DNA of 64,000 bases from a bacterium 210917-SL.2.15 (GCA_020555605.1 JAJCJC010000007.1:27344-91343); one strand, 5' to 3'; positions 37,858 through 49,896 are shown, numbered from the stretch's first letter. The notes: a model not told the origin generated them from the letters alone. Translations and numbers: made by a program.

Positions 37858-38676
37858 TTATCGCTCCGGCTCCCGTTTCTTCGGGGCGGCAGGCTTATGG
37901 GCAGGCAGCTCCTGTTTGAGCTTATCCCGTACTGAGGGGCGGGACGGTTGCAGTTTTTCTCCCTGAGTACGGCTGCGCTGCTGTTCTACACGCACCAGAT
38001 CAATAAAGCCATCCAGCACAGCAGGGTGGCTGTTTAAGGCATAACCACAACGGACAGTTTCGGGATTATCGTTGGGAATGGTCTTAGCCCATTCTTTGTT
38101 GCGTCGGGAGTAGCGCCCATCCCAGTCCTGAAGCTGGACGGTGTTAGCCAGAACCATAGCCACACGCTCCATGCCATAGATCTCGATCACACCCTTTGCC
38201 GCATCGTGACTGAGATACATTCCGTCGAAGTGTTCCCGCACCGCCGCTTCAATGGACTCCTTGCATTGGAGATTTGCATTGTTGGAAGCCCGGTACTGCT
38301 CCAACTCCCCATGTTCTCTCGCATAGGCAGCAGAATGGGGATAGACCGGTGTTGTTCGCAGTTCCTCTTTAGCTCTGCACACATCGTCGGCACGGTTCTC
38401 AATACTGTCCCGGATCACATCCATGTGACCGGTCTCCAGCTTTTCAAAATAGCGGTACACATCCGCCAGCGGCGAAGAAGATTCCAAAAGTGCCTGGGCC
38501 TGGGCGTCGGTCAGCTCCAGCTCCTCCATCGCCATCACAATATCCTCACGGACAGTATATTCATAGGTGTGGTGCAGGATTTCTTCCGGGGGCTGGCTTT
38601 TCAACCAGTCCCTATATTTTTCCTGCTCAGTGGCCATCTTTTCATAAAGGGCCGTATTCAGATTATTGGTATTCAT
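37858..38676 (-). CDS. DUF3848/DUF3849 mobile-element protein
   Basis: A 272-residue protein. The N-terminal part is DUF3848 (NTALYEKMATEQEKYRDWLK, EYTVREDIVMAMEELELTDA). DUF3849 follows (PVYPHSAAYAREHGELEQYR, DGMYLSHDAAKGVIEIYGME, DGRYSRRNKEWAKTI). Both families are known only from conjugative elements of Clostridia and are of unknown function. GAGGAGGTGCGATAAC precedes ATG 38676. Confidence 0.85.
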   Translation of the reverse strand: MNTNNLNTALYEKMATEQEKYRDWLKSQPPEEILHHTYEYTVREDIVMAMEELELTDAQAQALLESSSPLADVYRYFEKLETGHMDVIRDSIENRADDVCRAKEELRTTPVYPHSAAYAREHGELEQYRASNNANLQCKESIEAAVREHFDGMYLSHDAAKGVIEIYGMERVAMVLANTVQLQDWDGRYSRRNKEWAKTIPNDNPETVRCGYALNSHPAVLDGFIDLVRVEQQRSRTQGEKLQPSRPSVRDKLKQELPAHKPAAPKKREPER

Positions 38677-38677
38677 G

Positions 38678-39559
38678 TTATCGCACCTCCTCATGCTGTT
38701 TTGGTTTCTTGTCTGTACTGCGGGGCGTCGCCGGACGCTTCAGGCTGTCCAGCACCGAAGTCCGTGTGCTTTTGGCAACAACAGCCTCTGCGTGTGCCTG
38801 TCCCTTTCCGTCGATGTTGAGCAAAGTATCCAGCTCCACCAGACGGGCATTTTTGCTTCGCAGTTCTTCTTCATAAAGGAATGGCTTTCCGACTTCCTCC
38901 TTTGCGGCAGCCTGCTGCTGATAGAGGTTATCCAGCTGGGCCTTTGCCGCCTCCAGACGCTGGGGCATCTGGGCGAGGGCATTGTCGATACGGGTAAGAT
39001 TTCCGCGAGGGTCTATACCAAGGGTTGCCCGGTGGGTCATCTGTCCTTTCAGCAGGAGCGTATACTCCTGTTTCCATGCGGAAAATTCCACGGATATGGC
39101 ATAGCCCCGGTAGCTGCCGATCTGCACCGGATCGGAGGTTTTGACCTCCTTGCAGGCATCCAAAAGGGCTGCACCGGCGTTCTCCTTATCGGTCAGCAGA
39201 TCGCCACGGATTTCCATACCAGCAAAACCGTCCTCCGGGTGCGGGTGCGCTGCCAAAACTTCCAGATCGGATTCAAATCCCTTGATAAAGCCTTTGTGCT
39301 TTTCAATCTCCTCCGGGAAGTATTTGAGCAACTGGTCCTCCAGACGATATTGCTTGCTCTGGTGGTCGGCTTTCATCAGCTTCAGGCGGGATACCTCCAC
39401 ATCCAAATCCATACGCTCCTTGATGCGGGGATCTCCGGCGCACAGGGCTTTGATCTCGGCAAAGGAAAGCGCCGTTTCGTCCACATCATCGCAGGAACGC
39501 ACTGGTGATTTAGAAGTCATGATCTGACTGATGAATTTTTGCTTATTCTCCACCGTCTG
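38678..39559 (-). CDS. Methylase-helicase gene, 3' exon (after group II intron)
   Basis: Codes for the last 293 residues of the split methylase-helicase, starting QTVENKQKFISQIMTSKSPV. This is the natural continuation of the 5' exon's ...FDAYLW. Charged helical segments (MKADHQSKQYRLEDQLLKYF) dominate. The frame stays open back into the intron, but it has no start codon or ribosome site of its own that fits. It is therefore made only after splicing. The stop is 2 bp before the DUF3848 gene start. Confidence 0.85.
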   Translation of the reverse strand, partial: QTVENKQKFISQIMTSKSPVRSCDDVDETALSFAEIKALCAGDPRIKERMDLDVEVSRLKLMKADHQSKQYRLEDQLLKYFPEEIEKHKGFIKGFESDLEVLAAHPHPEDGFAGMEIRGDLLTDKENAGAALLDACKEVKTSDPVQIGSYRGYAISVEFSAWKQEYTLLLKGQMTHRATLGIDPRGNLTRIDNALAQMPQRLEAAKAQLDNLYQQQAAAKEEVGKPFLYEEELRSKNARLVELDTLLNIDGKGQAHAEAVVAKSTRTSVLDSLKRPATPRSTDKKPKQHEEVR

Positions 39560-39600
39560 GTCGAGTAGGTCAGCGGTATTACTACCGCTTTCCCCTCTAA

Positions 39601-39634
39601 GAACCGTGCATGAGAGTTTCCCCTCACACGGCTC
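39601..39634 (-). ncRNA. Group II intron domain V
   Basis: On the minus strand a 34-nt hairpin starts GAGCCGTGTGAGGGG, has the loop GAAA and ends CTCTCATGCACGGTTC. It carries the catalytic core expected for group II introns. The bulged branch-point A should lie in the following domain VI hairpin at about 39565-39595. Confidence 0.9.
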
Positions 39635-39640
39635 AAGCAC

Positions 39641-41311
39641 TTATAAGCCCTGCGTTAGCAGAACCAGTTCATCAACATTTTTCGAGTAATGAAGCTCTCT
39701 ATGACAATCAGCATGTAATAAGACTTTCTTTTCTTTAAAGTCGGCTCCCATTTCCGTATGGATTCGGAATCCCCGTTCCACTGTGATAGGTTCACCACAA
39801 TGCGGACAAATGCCTTTCTGCATTTTGTACAGTGCATTTAATTTCCTTCTTCCATTGATTTCCCGAAACATTCTCTTTGTGTCTCTGTCCTCAAAATATT
39901 CTGTGAAACGCTCATCAAATGGTGTCGCTTCTGATTTTGTTTTCAGCCACCTTACTATTTTAGTATCAGTAGCGTATATCAGATGTAATTCAAACGAGTC
40001 TGCCATATTTACACTGAATGTCCAGTATCTTGTGCCAACTCTTCTGAAATATTTCTTAGCGATCCATTTGTGTCCTTTCTTCGGGTGCCTACGTTTGCAC
40101 CATCTCCACAGACATCTCCATACATCAAAATCAAACCGTTCAAACGCCTGCGAGGAAACATTATACTTTTGGAAATTTACCCACCCTCTGATAACCGGAT
40201 TTAACTTTCTTATCAAATCTTCCTGCTTCATAGATGGATTTTGCTTTATAATCTCCCGTACCTTGCTCACGATGGCTTTATAGTTCTTTTTGGATGGTTT
40301 TGTAAGAAGCTTGTCTTTATACCAGCGTATATTACATCCGAGAAAATCAAAACCATCTTCGATATGGGTAATCACTGTCTTTTCTTCTGACAGTTCCAAC
40401 CCTCTCTCTGATAAAAATTCCCGGATAATCGGGAGGATACCTGCTTCCAAAAGCTCTCTGCTTTCGCCTGTGACGATGAAATCGTCAGCATAACGTATAA
40501 AGTTCACTTTTGGAAAGTATGCTTTTCCATCCCTCTTAGTTTTGTGGTATTTCTTCTTAATCTGGATTTCCAGACCATCCAGTACCATGTTGCAGATAGT
40601 TGGTGAGATAGCCGAACCCTGTGGGCTACCGAGGTCTGTCGGAAATAATCTTCCGGTCTCGACATACCCACTCTTTAACCATTTTCGCAGAATATCTTTA
40701 TCCATTGGGATATGGTTCAATATCCATTCGTGACTGATGTTATCAAAACAGCCTTTAATGTCTCCCTCCAGCACCCATTTAGGGGATTTTGCTTTATTCA
40801 GACAGGTAAAACACTGCTCTATTGCATCCTGTACACATCTCTTTGCTCTAAATCCATAGGAGTTAGGGTCAGCAGTGATTTCCGCAATCGGTTCCAGTGC
40901 AAATTTATATAATGTCTGCATCGCTCTATCCTTCATACATGGAATACTGAGCGGCCTCATTTTTCCGTTCTTTTTTGGGATATATACCCTCTTTAACGGT
41001 AATGGTTTATAGCCTCTGCGTTTTAAACTGAGAATTGCTTCATATTTCAGTTTGGGAGTAGACCATAAAATTTTGTCTACACCTGCTGTCTTTTTGCCTT
41101 TGTTACTCGTTACTCTTTTTACAGCTAAAGCACGTCCGTAGAAAGAGTGTGTGAGCAGCCATTGCAAAGACTTTACTTTGCCGGTTCTGCCCTGTTGATG
41201 AGCCTTTACGATACGCATTTGCAGTTTTTTAACGTATGCATTAGCTTTGTTCCAGTCAATGCTGTTCCATGCTTTTGCTACGTCAGAAGTCGCACACATT
41301 TTCATGTTCAT
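39641..41311 (-). CDS. ltrA: Group II intron reverse transcriptase/maturase
   Basis: A 556-residue intron-encoded protein. It has RT domains with YADD in FIRYADDFIVTG and GSPQGSAISPTICN, a maturase domain X (PVIRGWVNFQKYN), and a C-terminal HNH endonuclease (CPHCGEPI...HADCHRELH). All key motifs are present, so the intron looks mobile. ATG 41311 has AAAGGAGTAAGGCAA upstream. The frame extends 28 codons further, but those lie in ribozyme sequence. It helps splicing and copies the intron into new sites. Confidence 0.95.
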   Translation of the reverse strand: MNMKMCATSDVAKAWNSIDWNKANAYVKKLQMRIVKAHQQGRTGKVKSLQWLLTHSFYGRALAVKRVTSNKGKKTAGVDKILWSTPKLKYEAILSLKRRGYKPLPLKRVYIPKKNGKMRPLSIPCMKDRAMQTLYKFALEPIAEITADPNSYGFRAKRCVQDAIEQCFTCLNKAKSPKWVLEGDIKGCFDNISHEWILNHIPMDKDILRKWLKSGYVETGRLFPTDLGSPQGSAISPTICNMVLDGLEIQIKKKYHKTKRDGKAYFPKVNFIRYADDFIVTGESRELLEAGILPIIREFLSERGLELSEEKTVITHIEDGFDFLGCNIRWYKDKLLTKPSKKNYKAIVSKVREIIKQNPSMKQEDLIRKLNPVIRGWVNFQKYNVSSQAFERFDFDVWRCLWRWCKRRHPKKGHKWIAKKYFRRVGTRYWTFSVNMADSFELHLIYATDTKIVRWLKTKSEATPFDERFTEYFEDRDTKRMFREINGRRKLNALYKMQKGICPHCGEPITVERGFRIHTEMGADFKEKKVLLHADCHRELHYSKNVDELVLLTQGL

Positions 41312-41910
41312 TTGCCTTACTCCTTTCAAAAATTCTATAAACTCTCTCGTAATTAAGCACCCTGCGGAATTCTGCTCCCTTTTCGGGTGGGGCAAATTTT
41401 GAACCCCTATCCGTCCCCATTACAGGGTCGGCATTCGCTTCCTCCGCAATCCTTTACCCGCATTCCCAACGGCTTTCCTTACGGTCCGCTTGCCTTTGCA
41501 GGCGAGAATACGGGCTTGACACGTTCCACTTAATCAACAATTATTGATAGTTTAGGTTCCACCTCTACTCCGGCAGTCCTATGTCCGTGTATTCCTACTG
41601 TGGAAAGGAATATCCAACTGCACACCTTTTGGTTCAAGCCTATCAGCTACTTTGGCTTGTTCAGCCTTAACGAAGCTTACGGTGATTCAGTTAATTAACC
41701 TTGCTATCAGAAAGCCTGCACCCTAACCGCCTTGTAGCTGGCAGTTTCGCTTCTCCCTCACGGGATTTGCTCCAAATAGGGTTCCGTTTATATCCGCTTC
41801 CGAACAATGCCATTACTGGCAAAGCCGGGGATATTGGCTTCATCCAACGGAATGGATGGTTTGGTCGGAGTTACCGCCAAACAGTTAAATTAAGCGACTT
41901 CGTGTCGCAC

Positions 41911-44900
41911 CCAGAGGTATGCGTCAAAGGTTCCTTCAGTCACATAGCGGTACACATGGACAAGAGGATTCTGATTACCCTGGCGCTCGATACGGCCCTT
42001 GCGCTGGGCAAGGTCTCCCGGTCTCCACGGACAGTCCAGGTCATGAAGTGCCACCAGACGGTCCTGCACATTGGTGCCTGCGCCCATCTTGGCGGTGCTG
42101 CCCAAAAGGACACGCACCTGCCCGGTACGGACTTTAGAGAACAACTCCTTTTTCCGCACTTCGGTGTTGGCTTCATGAATAAAAGCGATCTGGTCGGCAG
42201 GCATTCCCTGAGCAATGAGTTTCTGACGAATATCGTCATATACCGTAAAGACCGATTCCTGCTCCGGCAGAGGCACAGAGCCTTCCAATGCGTGAAGCAG
42301 TGGATTATCCAGCGTTTTCGCCGCCTTGCTTGCAGGAGCTTTTGCCTGCGGTGTAGAAATATCGCAGAACACCAGCTGGGTCAGCTTGTCAACTTCGCCG
42401 TCCCGCCAGATCTGCATGATGTTGTCCACGCACTGATTGACCTTTGTGCCAGGTTCATCCGGCAGCATCTGGTTGACGATTCTCTGGTCAAGCCCCAACT
42501 TACGACCATCCGAGGTAATCTTGAGCATATTGTCTTGGGACGGGTCAACGGTTCCGCTGTGTACCAGCGATGCGCGCTCCGAAAGGGTCTTGACCATTTC
42601 CTGCTGATGTTCGGTGGGCTGTGCCACGATGTTGTGGTATTCCACTTCCGGGGTAGGCAGATTCAGTTGGTCGGCAGTCTTGATGTCCGCCACTTCTTTG
42701 AACAGGTTCATCAGCTCCGGCAAGTTGAAAAACTTGGAGAATCGAGTGCGCGCCCGATAGCCGGTCCCTTCCGGGGCAAGCTCCAAAGCGGTCACTGTCT
42801 CACCAAAGCGACTGGCCCAACAGTCGAAATGGGTCATGTTCAGTTCTTGCAGGCGGTCATACTGGAGATACCGTTGCATGGTGTAAAGCTCGGTCATGGA
42901 GTTGCTGACCGGGGTTCCGGTTGCAAAGATAACGCCACGGTTTCCGGTAATCTCGTCCATATAGCGGCACTTGGCGAACATATCGCTGGACTTTTGGGCA
43001 TCGCTGGTGGAGAGACCTGCCACATTCCGCATTTTGGTGTATAAAAACAGGTTTTTGTAGTTGTGTGCCTCGTCCACGAACAGCCGATCCACGCCCAACT
43101 GCTCAAAAGTCACCACATCATCCTTGCGGCCCTCGGCCTGGAGCTTTTCCAGCCGCGCCTCCAGGGATTTGCGGGTCCGTTCCAGCTGCTTGACCGTGAA
43201 ACGCTCGCCGCCACTGGCCTGTACCTCTGCAATCCCCTCAGTGATCTCGTCGATCTGTTCATAGAGAAGCCGTTCCTGACGCTCCCGGCTGATGGGGATA
43301 CGCTCAAACTGGCTGTGTCCCATGATAATGGCATCATAATCACCCGTCGCAATACGAGCGCAGAACTTCTTTCGGTTATGGGTTTCAAAGTCCTTTTTTG
43401 TGGTGACTAAGATATTGGCGGAAGGATAGAGACGCAGAAACTCCGACGCCCACTGCTCGGTCAGATGGTTTGGAACCACAAAGAGAGATTTCTGGCACAA
43501 GCCCAGGCGTTTGGCTTCCATCGAAGCAGCTACCATCTCAAAAGTTTTGCCTGCGCCTACTTCATGTGCCAACAGGGTATTTCCTCCATACAGCACATGG
43601 GCAATGGCGCTTTTCTGGTGTTCCCGCAGGGTAATGGCCGGGTTCATGCCCCCAAAAGTGATATGGCTGCCATCATATTCGCGGGGACGGGTAGAGTTCA
43701 TTTCTTCGTTGTACTGGCGCACCAAAGTCTGGCGGCGCTCCGGGTCTCTCCAGATCCAGTCCCTAAAGGCTTCCCGGATCGCCTGCTGTTTTTGAGCCGC
43801 CAGGGTGGTCTCCTTGGCGTTCAGTACGCGGCGCTCTTTTCCGTCTGCGTCCTCTATGGTGTCATAGATACGGACATCCCGCAGGTTCAGGCTGTCCTCC
43901 AAAATCTTGTAGGCATTGGCACGGCTGGTTCCGTAGGTGGTATAAGCTGCCACATCGTTGTAGGATACAGAAGATTTCCCCTTGATCTGCCATTCAGCGG
44001 TAAAGGACGAATAGTTGACCCCGATACTGCGCTGGAGATAAAACGGGGTATTAAAGGTCTCATACATAAACTGCTGGATATATTCCTTGTCAATCCAGGT
44101 AGCGCCCAGACGCACCTCGATCTCCGACGCATCCAGGTCTTTGGGCTGGGCGGCGGTAAGGGCTTCCACATTGACTGCATAAACCGGGTCCTGCTGTGCG
44201 GCCCGCTGCGCCTGACGCAGTTTGCGGCGTACATTGCCGGAGAGGTATTCATCAGCAGTCACATAATGGGGTGTGCCGTCTTTCTCCAGCTGTCCCGGTA
44301 CACGGAAGATCACACTTTGCAGTTCTCCCGCCAGTTCTTCTTTTGTTTTTCCGGTAAGCTGGCTCATATAGTCCATATCCACGCAGGCTTTTTCCGAGAT
44401 AGACACCGCCAGTGCTTCACTTGCCGTATCCACCACAGCCACCGCCTGATGGGGCTTGATGGTCCGCTTGGTGAACATATCTGCCTTGCGTTCCAGCTTT
44501 CCGTCCTCGTCGATGACTTCCAACGCACAGAGCAGGTAATAGGAAGAATCGTCTGCATAGGCCAGACGGTTTGCACGGTCATTGATGAGACCGTATTTGG
44601 AAGAAAAGCTGTCATAGAGGCTGTTCAGTTCCGCCTGCTTCTCCCGAATGGTGCTGTCCGGAACCGCTGCATCCATCTGAAGGTCGATCAGTTCCTGCAC
44701 ACAATCACGCAGTCCCACAAGACCTTTTACACGGGCTTCGGCGGTGGCGTTGAGGTCAGGGCGCACCATACGGCTGTTTTCCCGGTAGTACACCTGCCCG
44801 TCTACAATGGCATAGGAATAGTTCTTCACATTGGGGTCGGCAGGAATGGAGGTGTCAATAGCTTCGCCTTCGCCCAGCTCCGGCAGCTCTGCCTCCTGAT

Positions 44901-47900
44901 AAGTGCCATGAATACACTTCACCGCATCATGCAGCTGGTCGGAAAGCTCCAGTCCCTCGATAGGGTTCACGGTGTAGTCCATACCATGAGCAGTGCTTAC
45001 CGGCTCCTGTCTGCCCAGCACCATTTCCGGGTGGTCGATAAAATACCGGTTGATGGCAAATCCGTCCTCCGTCTGTCCGGTTTGAGTCCATTCCGGCACG
45101 ATGTCCAGCGGGCGGTCCCGCTTTTGCAGGAAAATGATGTCCGAAACGACCTCTGCACCAGCGTTTTTCTTGAAAGCGTCATTGGGCAGACGGATGGCTC
45201 CCAGCAGCTCGGCACGTTGAGCAAGATACCGGCGCACGGTGGAATCCTTGGCGTCCATCGTATAGCGGCTGGTGACAAAGGCCACCACGCCGCCGGGACG
45301 CACCTGGTCCAGTGATTTGGCGAAAAAGTAGTTGTGAATACTAAAATTCAGCTTGTTGTAGGCTTTGTCATTGACCTGATACTGACCGAAAGGCACATTG
45401 CCGATGGCAAGGTCAAAGAAGTCACGCCTGTCGGTGGTCTCAAAGCCGCCTACTGTGATGTCCGCCTTGGGATAGAGCTGCTTTGCAATGCGCCCGGAAA
45501 CCGGGTCCAGCTCCACACCGTACAGACGACTGTTTCGCATTTCCTCCGGCAGCATACCGAAGAAATTGCCCACACCCATAGATGGCTCCAGAATATTTCC
45601 GGTCTCAAATCCCATACGGCCCACCGCTTCATAGATGGCCTGAATGACCGTAGGGCTGGTGTAATGGGCGTTGAGGGTGGAGCTTCTGGCGGCGGCATAT
45701 TCCTCCGGGGTCAGCAGCTCTTTCAGCTGGGCATACTCGGAAGCCCATGCCGGTTTCTCCGGGTCAAAGGCATCAGAAAGACCGCCCCAGCCCACATAGC
45801 GGGATAGGACTTCCTGCTGTTCAGGGCTTGCCTGCTGTCCGACAACTTCCAGCTCTTTCAGCAAACGAATGGCATTGATATTTGCCTGGAACTTGGCTTT
45901 CGGACCGCCTTCACCCAAATGCTCATCGGTAATACGGAAGTTCTGTGCATTGCGGCGCAGGTTGGCCTTGTATTCCTCATAGGAGGCTTCCTCGGCGGCT
46001 TTGGCATTGGGGAAGGTCTGCCACTGGCCATTGACCTGAATGGAAACCGGGTGTTCGTCCAGCATTTCCTCAAAGGTTTTCTCCGGCTCTGTCACAGGGG
46101 CTGGCGGCTCCGGCTCCTCGATATGCAGCCGTTCCACCACCACATCATAAGGCAGATGGTTCTTGTCGCCCGGATAGACGGCCACGGTCTCGGAATGGAA
46201 GGCCGGGGATTCGGCAGCCGGTTCGGGCTGTTCCTGTCCAAAGCCATCCAGCTGACGGGCATACATCCCACGCAGCAAAGGCGCAACTTCATCCCAGCGG
46301 AAATACAGCACAGCCAAACGCTTTTCCTCTGCGTCCAGGACTTCCAGCTCCATGCCCTGTGCCGTGGTACGGTAATCGGCAATATCGCCGGTCTCCAGAT
46401 TCAGGGTCTCAATCTCATGAGGGTAGGCTCTGCTCAGCCAGTAGGCAATCTCACTGTTGCTCCTGCCGGATTGCAGCAGCGTGGAAACCTGTTTTTTATC
46501 TGCTTCATCCATCAGTCCATGGGACAATACATCCCGCAAGTCCTGATCTGCCTTGTCCGGGTCAATGGGAAGAAGCTCGGTATAGTAAGCATTGCGGCGG
46601 TCTGCCCGAAGCAACTGCTCGAACTGTTCTTTGCGCTCTGCCCGATAGATGGGATATACCATGCCGGTGGGCAGAAGCTGTACGGTGTCCTCCCGCAGCT
46701 CGGTGATCTGATAGGCGTCATCCTCGATATACACGGTATCGCCCACAGCATAAACCGGGGCGGCAGGGTCATAGGAAGTCCTTTGCGGAATTGGACTGCG
46801 AACGGCATCATATTCCTCATCGGAAATGGAAATCTCGGAAGTCTGCTCTGCCTCGGCAGCTGCGATCTGCTCTGCATCTGACATCACCTGTTGGATAAAT
46901 GGGTCATTGTCCAGTTTTTCCGAGTCTGCCACCTGGCCGTTGACGATGCCCCTTTCCTCCAGGGCTTCCCGGATGGCGATGGGGTCGATATTGTCAAAAC
47001 GGTCCTGTTCTTCTTCGGTATAGAACCGGTCCTCCTGAATGAGCTGGGCGATTCGGCGCTGTACCTTCGGCCAGGGCAGCTGCGTTTCCTCCGGGCTGCC
47101 GGCACGGACAACGAACAGGCTGTTGCTGTTACTGCCGCCGTATTCCTGAGCCAGCCATGCGGCGGTATCTTTTTCTCTTGCATGGTCTTTCATATAGCGG
47201 ACAACAGCGTGTTTACTCTCGATATTGCCGTTCCATGCACAAAGGGCAGTATCAATATCTTCCTGAGAAAGAGGGCGCAGAAGCTCATGGAGCTTTGGAT
47301 AGGTCTCGTCGATCACTTCCCGGTGTAAACGCTGACGGAACTCCGGCACATCCGAATAGAGTCGGATCAGCTCCATATCCTTAGAACCAAGGACTGCACG
47401 GCGCACAGCGGCATTACCCTCGATGACAGCATTTTCACGGTCAGAATGACCGCAGGCATTGCGATATGCGGTATCCTCGGAAATGGCGGCAGTCACCACA
47501 GGCTTATACTGCTCAAACTGCTCCCCAAGGGTAGGCTTTGGCGTTTCTTTCTCCACCTCCGGCTGCTGTGCTTGAATGGCATCTTCTTCTGCCAGTTCCT
47601 TTTCAGCCTGGATTTTGTCATACTGCGCCTGTTCCTGTTCGGTAAGATAGCGGTCTTTCTGGACAAGTGAGGTAATGCGCTTGGCAACCTTTTCCCAGTT
47701 CAAGTGAACATCCGGGCAGTCCTGCTTTTTATAGTGCAGTCCTTTCCCATCGTGATCTTCGCCGCTGTGTGTTGCGCCGGACAGGGCATGAGAGCGTCCG
47801 CCAATGCCATACTCGTCTTTGAGGAATCTCACTTTCTCCTTATCCGTATGGTTTGCCATGAAGAACGCATAGATACGGCCTTTTCCTCCGGCAAAACTGC

Positions 47901-49818
47901 TTCCGCCGGTCATGGCGGCGTCGATCTCATCCTCGGTAATAAAGTGCTGGACGGTTGGCACTTTGGAAAGCTCTGAAGAAAAGGTCCTGCGGGGCAGGTC
48001 AAGGTCCTTCAGGTTCTCCCAGATCTCCCTCGGTCTATGATAGTGAAAACGCGACAGGTCACGGTCCTGCTGATAGGCAGTCAAGAAGGCGGCGTATTCT
48101 TCCTTGAGTGTCTGGCGGAAAGCCGGGTCACTCAGCTGCTCCGTCAGGCGGCGGGTCTCCTCTGGGAAACCATTGCCTTTGATCTCTGACAGGCAGGACA
48201 AATATCCGGCTTTTCTGGCGTCCTCACTGAGATCGTGATACAGATGCCAGAGCTTTTCCGAGAGGAGGGAGCGTTCATAGCCTGCCGCTTCTGCAAGCTC
48301 CACATTGGAGGCAAACTGACCACTTTCCAAAAGCTCCCCGATACGCTCTGCGGCGCTCTCCCAGGAAATGACCTGGGCAGACCTGTCATAACGGACAGAC
48401 TTCCCATGGGAAAGATGGATACCATCCTCGGCATACCATGCGCTCACACTGCCAAGGCCATTGCCGCCGTGGTACAGCGTTTTCAGTATCTCGGAAATCT
48501 CAGCGGTGGTTTTCTGCTTTTCAAAGGCTGCAACCACACGCTCCCTTTGACGGTCTGTATTGCCGCCCAAACGCAGCACATGGTCGATGTCATTTTGGGC
48601 AAAAGAAAAAGCAGAGGATGTATGCGCTACATTCTCTGCTTCATCTATGGATTGGATCTGTTCCGCTTCGGAGAGGAACAGGTTTAGGGTCAGCTGTTGA
48701 TAAGCTCCGCCATCAGGATCTCCTCTGCCTGGGCTTTGCAGGTGTTCATCAGGCCCACCCACTTCATGGGATCGCTGGCTTTCAGTTCCTCGGTGGCTCC
48801 CGCTTCCTTCGCCAGCTGGGGCATCATCTGTTCCAGTCTGCTCTGGGCGGTCTCGTCGATCTCGATGAGGTGCGGGTACAGCTTCTCGCTCAGCAACATC
48901 TGGTTGTAGAGGATGGGACGGTGTTCTTTCAGGTAGGTTTTCCTCATCCTGCCGTACTTGCCCAGGGGTTTCTCCGGCTGCTGGCTCAGCTTCAGGTCGG
49001 GAATCTGATAGTCTCCGTTCTGGATGTAGGTCATGGGATTGTTCATCTTGCTTGCTCCTTTCTTGGTTGGCTTCGCGCTCTGCATTTCGGACGGTAACGC
49101 CGATCTGCCGCAGCACCTGCTGGTTGATCTGGCTGACCGCTGTTCCCAGCGCCCCGATGGTGGACGGGGTGTTGAAATCAAAGATCGCCATGAAATCTTC
49201 GTGGTCGAAGTAGCGTTCCGGCTCCAGTCCACAGCGGGACATCAAAGCGTAAGTGATGCTGACGGTGGCGGCTGCCTTGAACTGCACTCCGATGTTATAC
49301 TCATCATATTCCTCCAAAAAGGAACCGTCAACGATATAGAAGAAGTCCTGCTGATGCTCCGTCCAATATTCCTCGGCCAGTTTTCCAGCTACCTCCGTGA
49401 GCTGTCCGGCAAGATCATCACCGGAAACATCATAGGTGCGCTCCAGCATGGCCTGCACGGAATCCAGATGGCGCTCCTCCAACTGCCACAGCCAGGGAGT
49501 GCGGGAATGTTCACGGGTTCCGGTGTCGGAAATGTCAAAGACATAACGCAGGCGGGGTCTGTCCCCGGAATCATCCACCAGAGCGATTCCCTTGGAACCG
49601 CGCCTTACATAACGGCCCATCTTTTCATTCCACAAATCGTACTCTGCACAGGCGGTGGCGTCCGGTCGCTGGGCATAGATCATCAGCTGCTCATGGAACG
49701 GGTACTTGTAAAGGCGGGAAGCAGTAGTGAGAAACCCTGCCCATTCCTGCCAGCTTCCCGTGAGCTGTGTTGTTACCTTCTCCGCCATCTGTGCATATAG
49801 TTCAGCTTTGGTTGGCAT
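41911..49818 (-). CDS. Methylase-helicase (SNF2/DNA methyltransferase), 5' exon
   Basis: The 5' exon codes for 2636 residues of a ~2929-residue protein. Start ATG 49818 (MPTKAELYAQMAEKV) follows GGAGGACAGAACACT. Residues 1-250 hold a DNA-processing-like N-domain. Residues ~257-376 are a low-complexity Arg/Glu/Pro linker that shares DNA with tnpV. An N6-adenine methyltransferase lies at ~1390-1650 (ILEPSMGVGNFFGMLPEE, AIGNVPFGQY). An SNF2-like helicase starts at ~2080 (LLAHEVGAGKTFEM, DRLFVDEAHNYKN, RKGRIERQGN). Such proteins are hallmarks of Tn1549-like ICEs and may guard incoming single-stranded DNA against restriction. Confidence 0.88.
48690..49046 (-). CDS. tnpV: TnpV, nested inside the methylase-helicase gene
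   Basis: A 118-residue TnpV-family transposon protein (MTYIQNGDYQIPDLKLSQQP, KYGRMRKTYLKEHRPILYNQ, MKWVGLMNTCKAQAEEI). It lies entirely inside the methylase-helicase gene on the same strand in another frame. Its own AAAGGAGCAAG sits just before ATG 49046. The overlapped stretch of the larger protein is a disordered-looking linker, as expected where one frame limits the other. TnpV's function is not established. Confidence 0.8.
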   Translation of the reverse strand: MNNPMTYIQNGDYQIPDLKLSQQPEKPLGKYGRMRKTYLKEHRPILYNQMLLSEKLYPHLIEIDETAQSRLEQMMPQLAKEAGATEELKASDPMKWVGLMNTCKAQAEEILMAELINS

Positions 49819-49896
49819 AGTGTTCTGTCCTCCTTTCAGTTTTGGGGTAAAAAGGTGGGGTGGCATATTGCCACCCCATCCCTGCGGTTATGTTGT

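Larger units (their letters stand above)
39560..41910 (-). mobile_element. Group II intron (2351 bp) in the methylase-helicase gene
   Basis: The 5' boundary is the classic GTGCGAC at 41910-41904, directly after the TGG codon of the 5' exon. The 3' end is ...CCTACTCGAC at 39560, directly before CAG of the 3' exon. Joining TGG and CAG restores the frame (AYLW|QTVENK). Domain V is a 34-nt hairpin at 39601-39634 (GAGCCGTGTG...CGCACGGTTC-type). Domain VI lies between it and the 3' end. About 600 nt of ribozyme (domains I-III) precede the maturase ORF in domain IV. Confidence 0.92.

Noticed and set aside
43465..45315. 616-codon open frame on the plus strand
   Set aside because: It is antisense to the methylase-helicase coding region. 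It has no ribosome site and gives a low-complexity His/Val/Gly-rich translation typical of a shadow frame.
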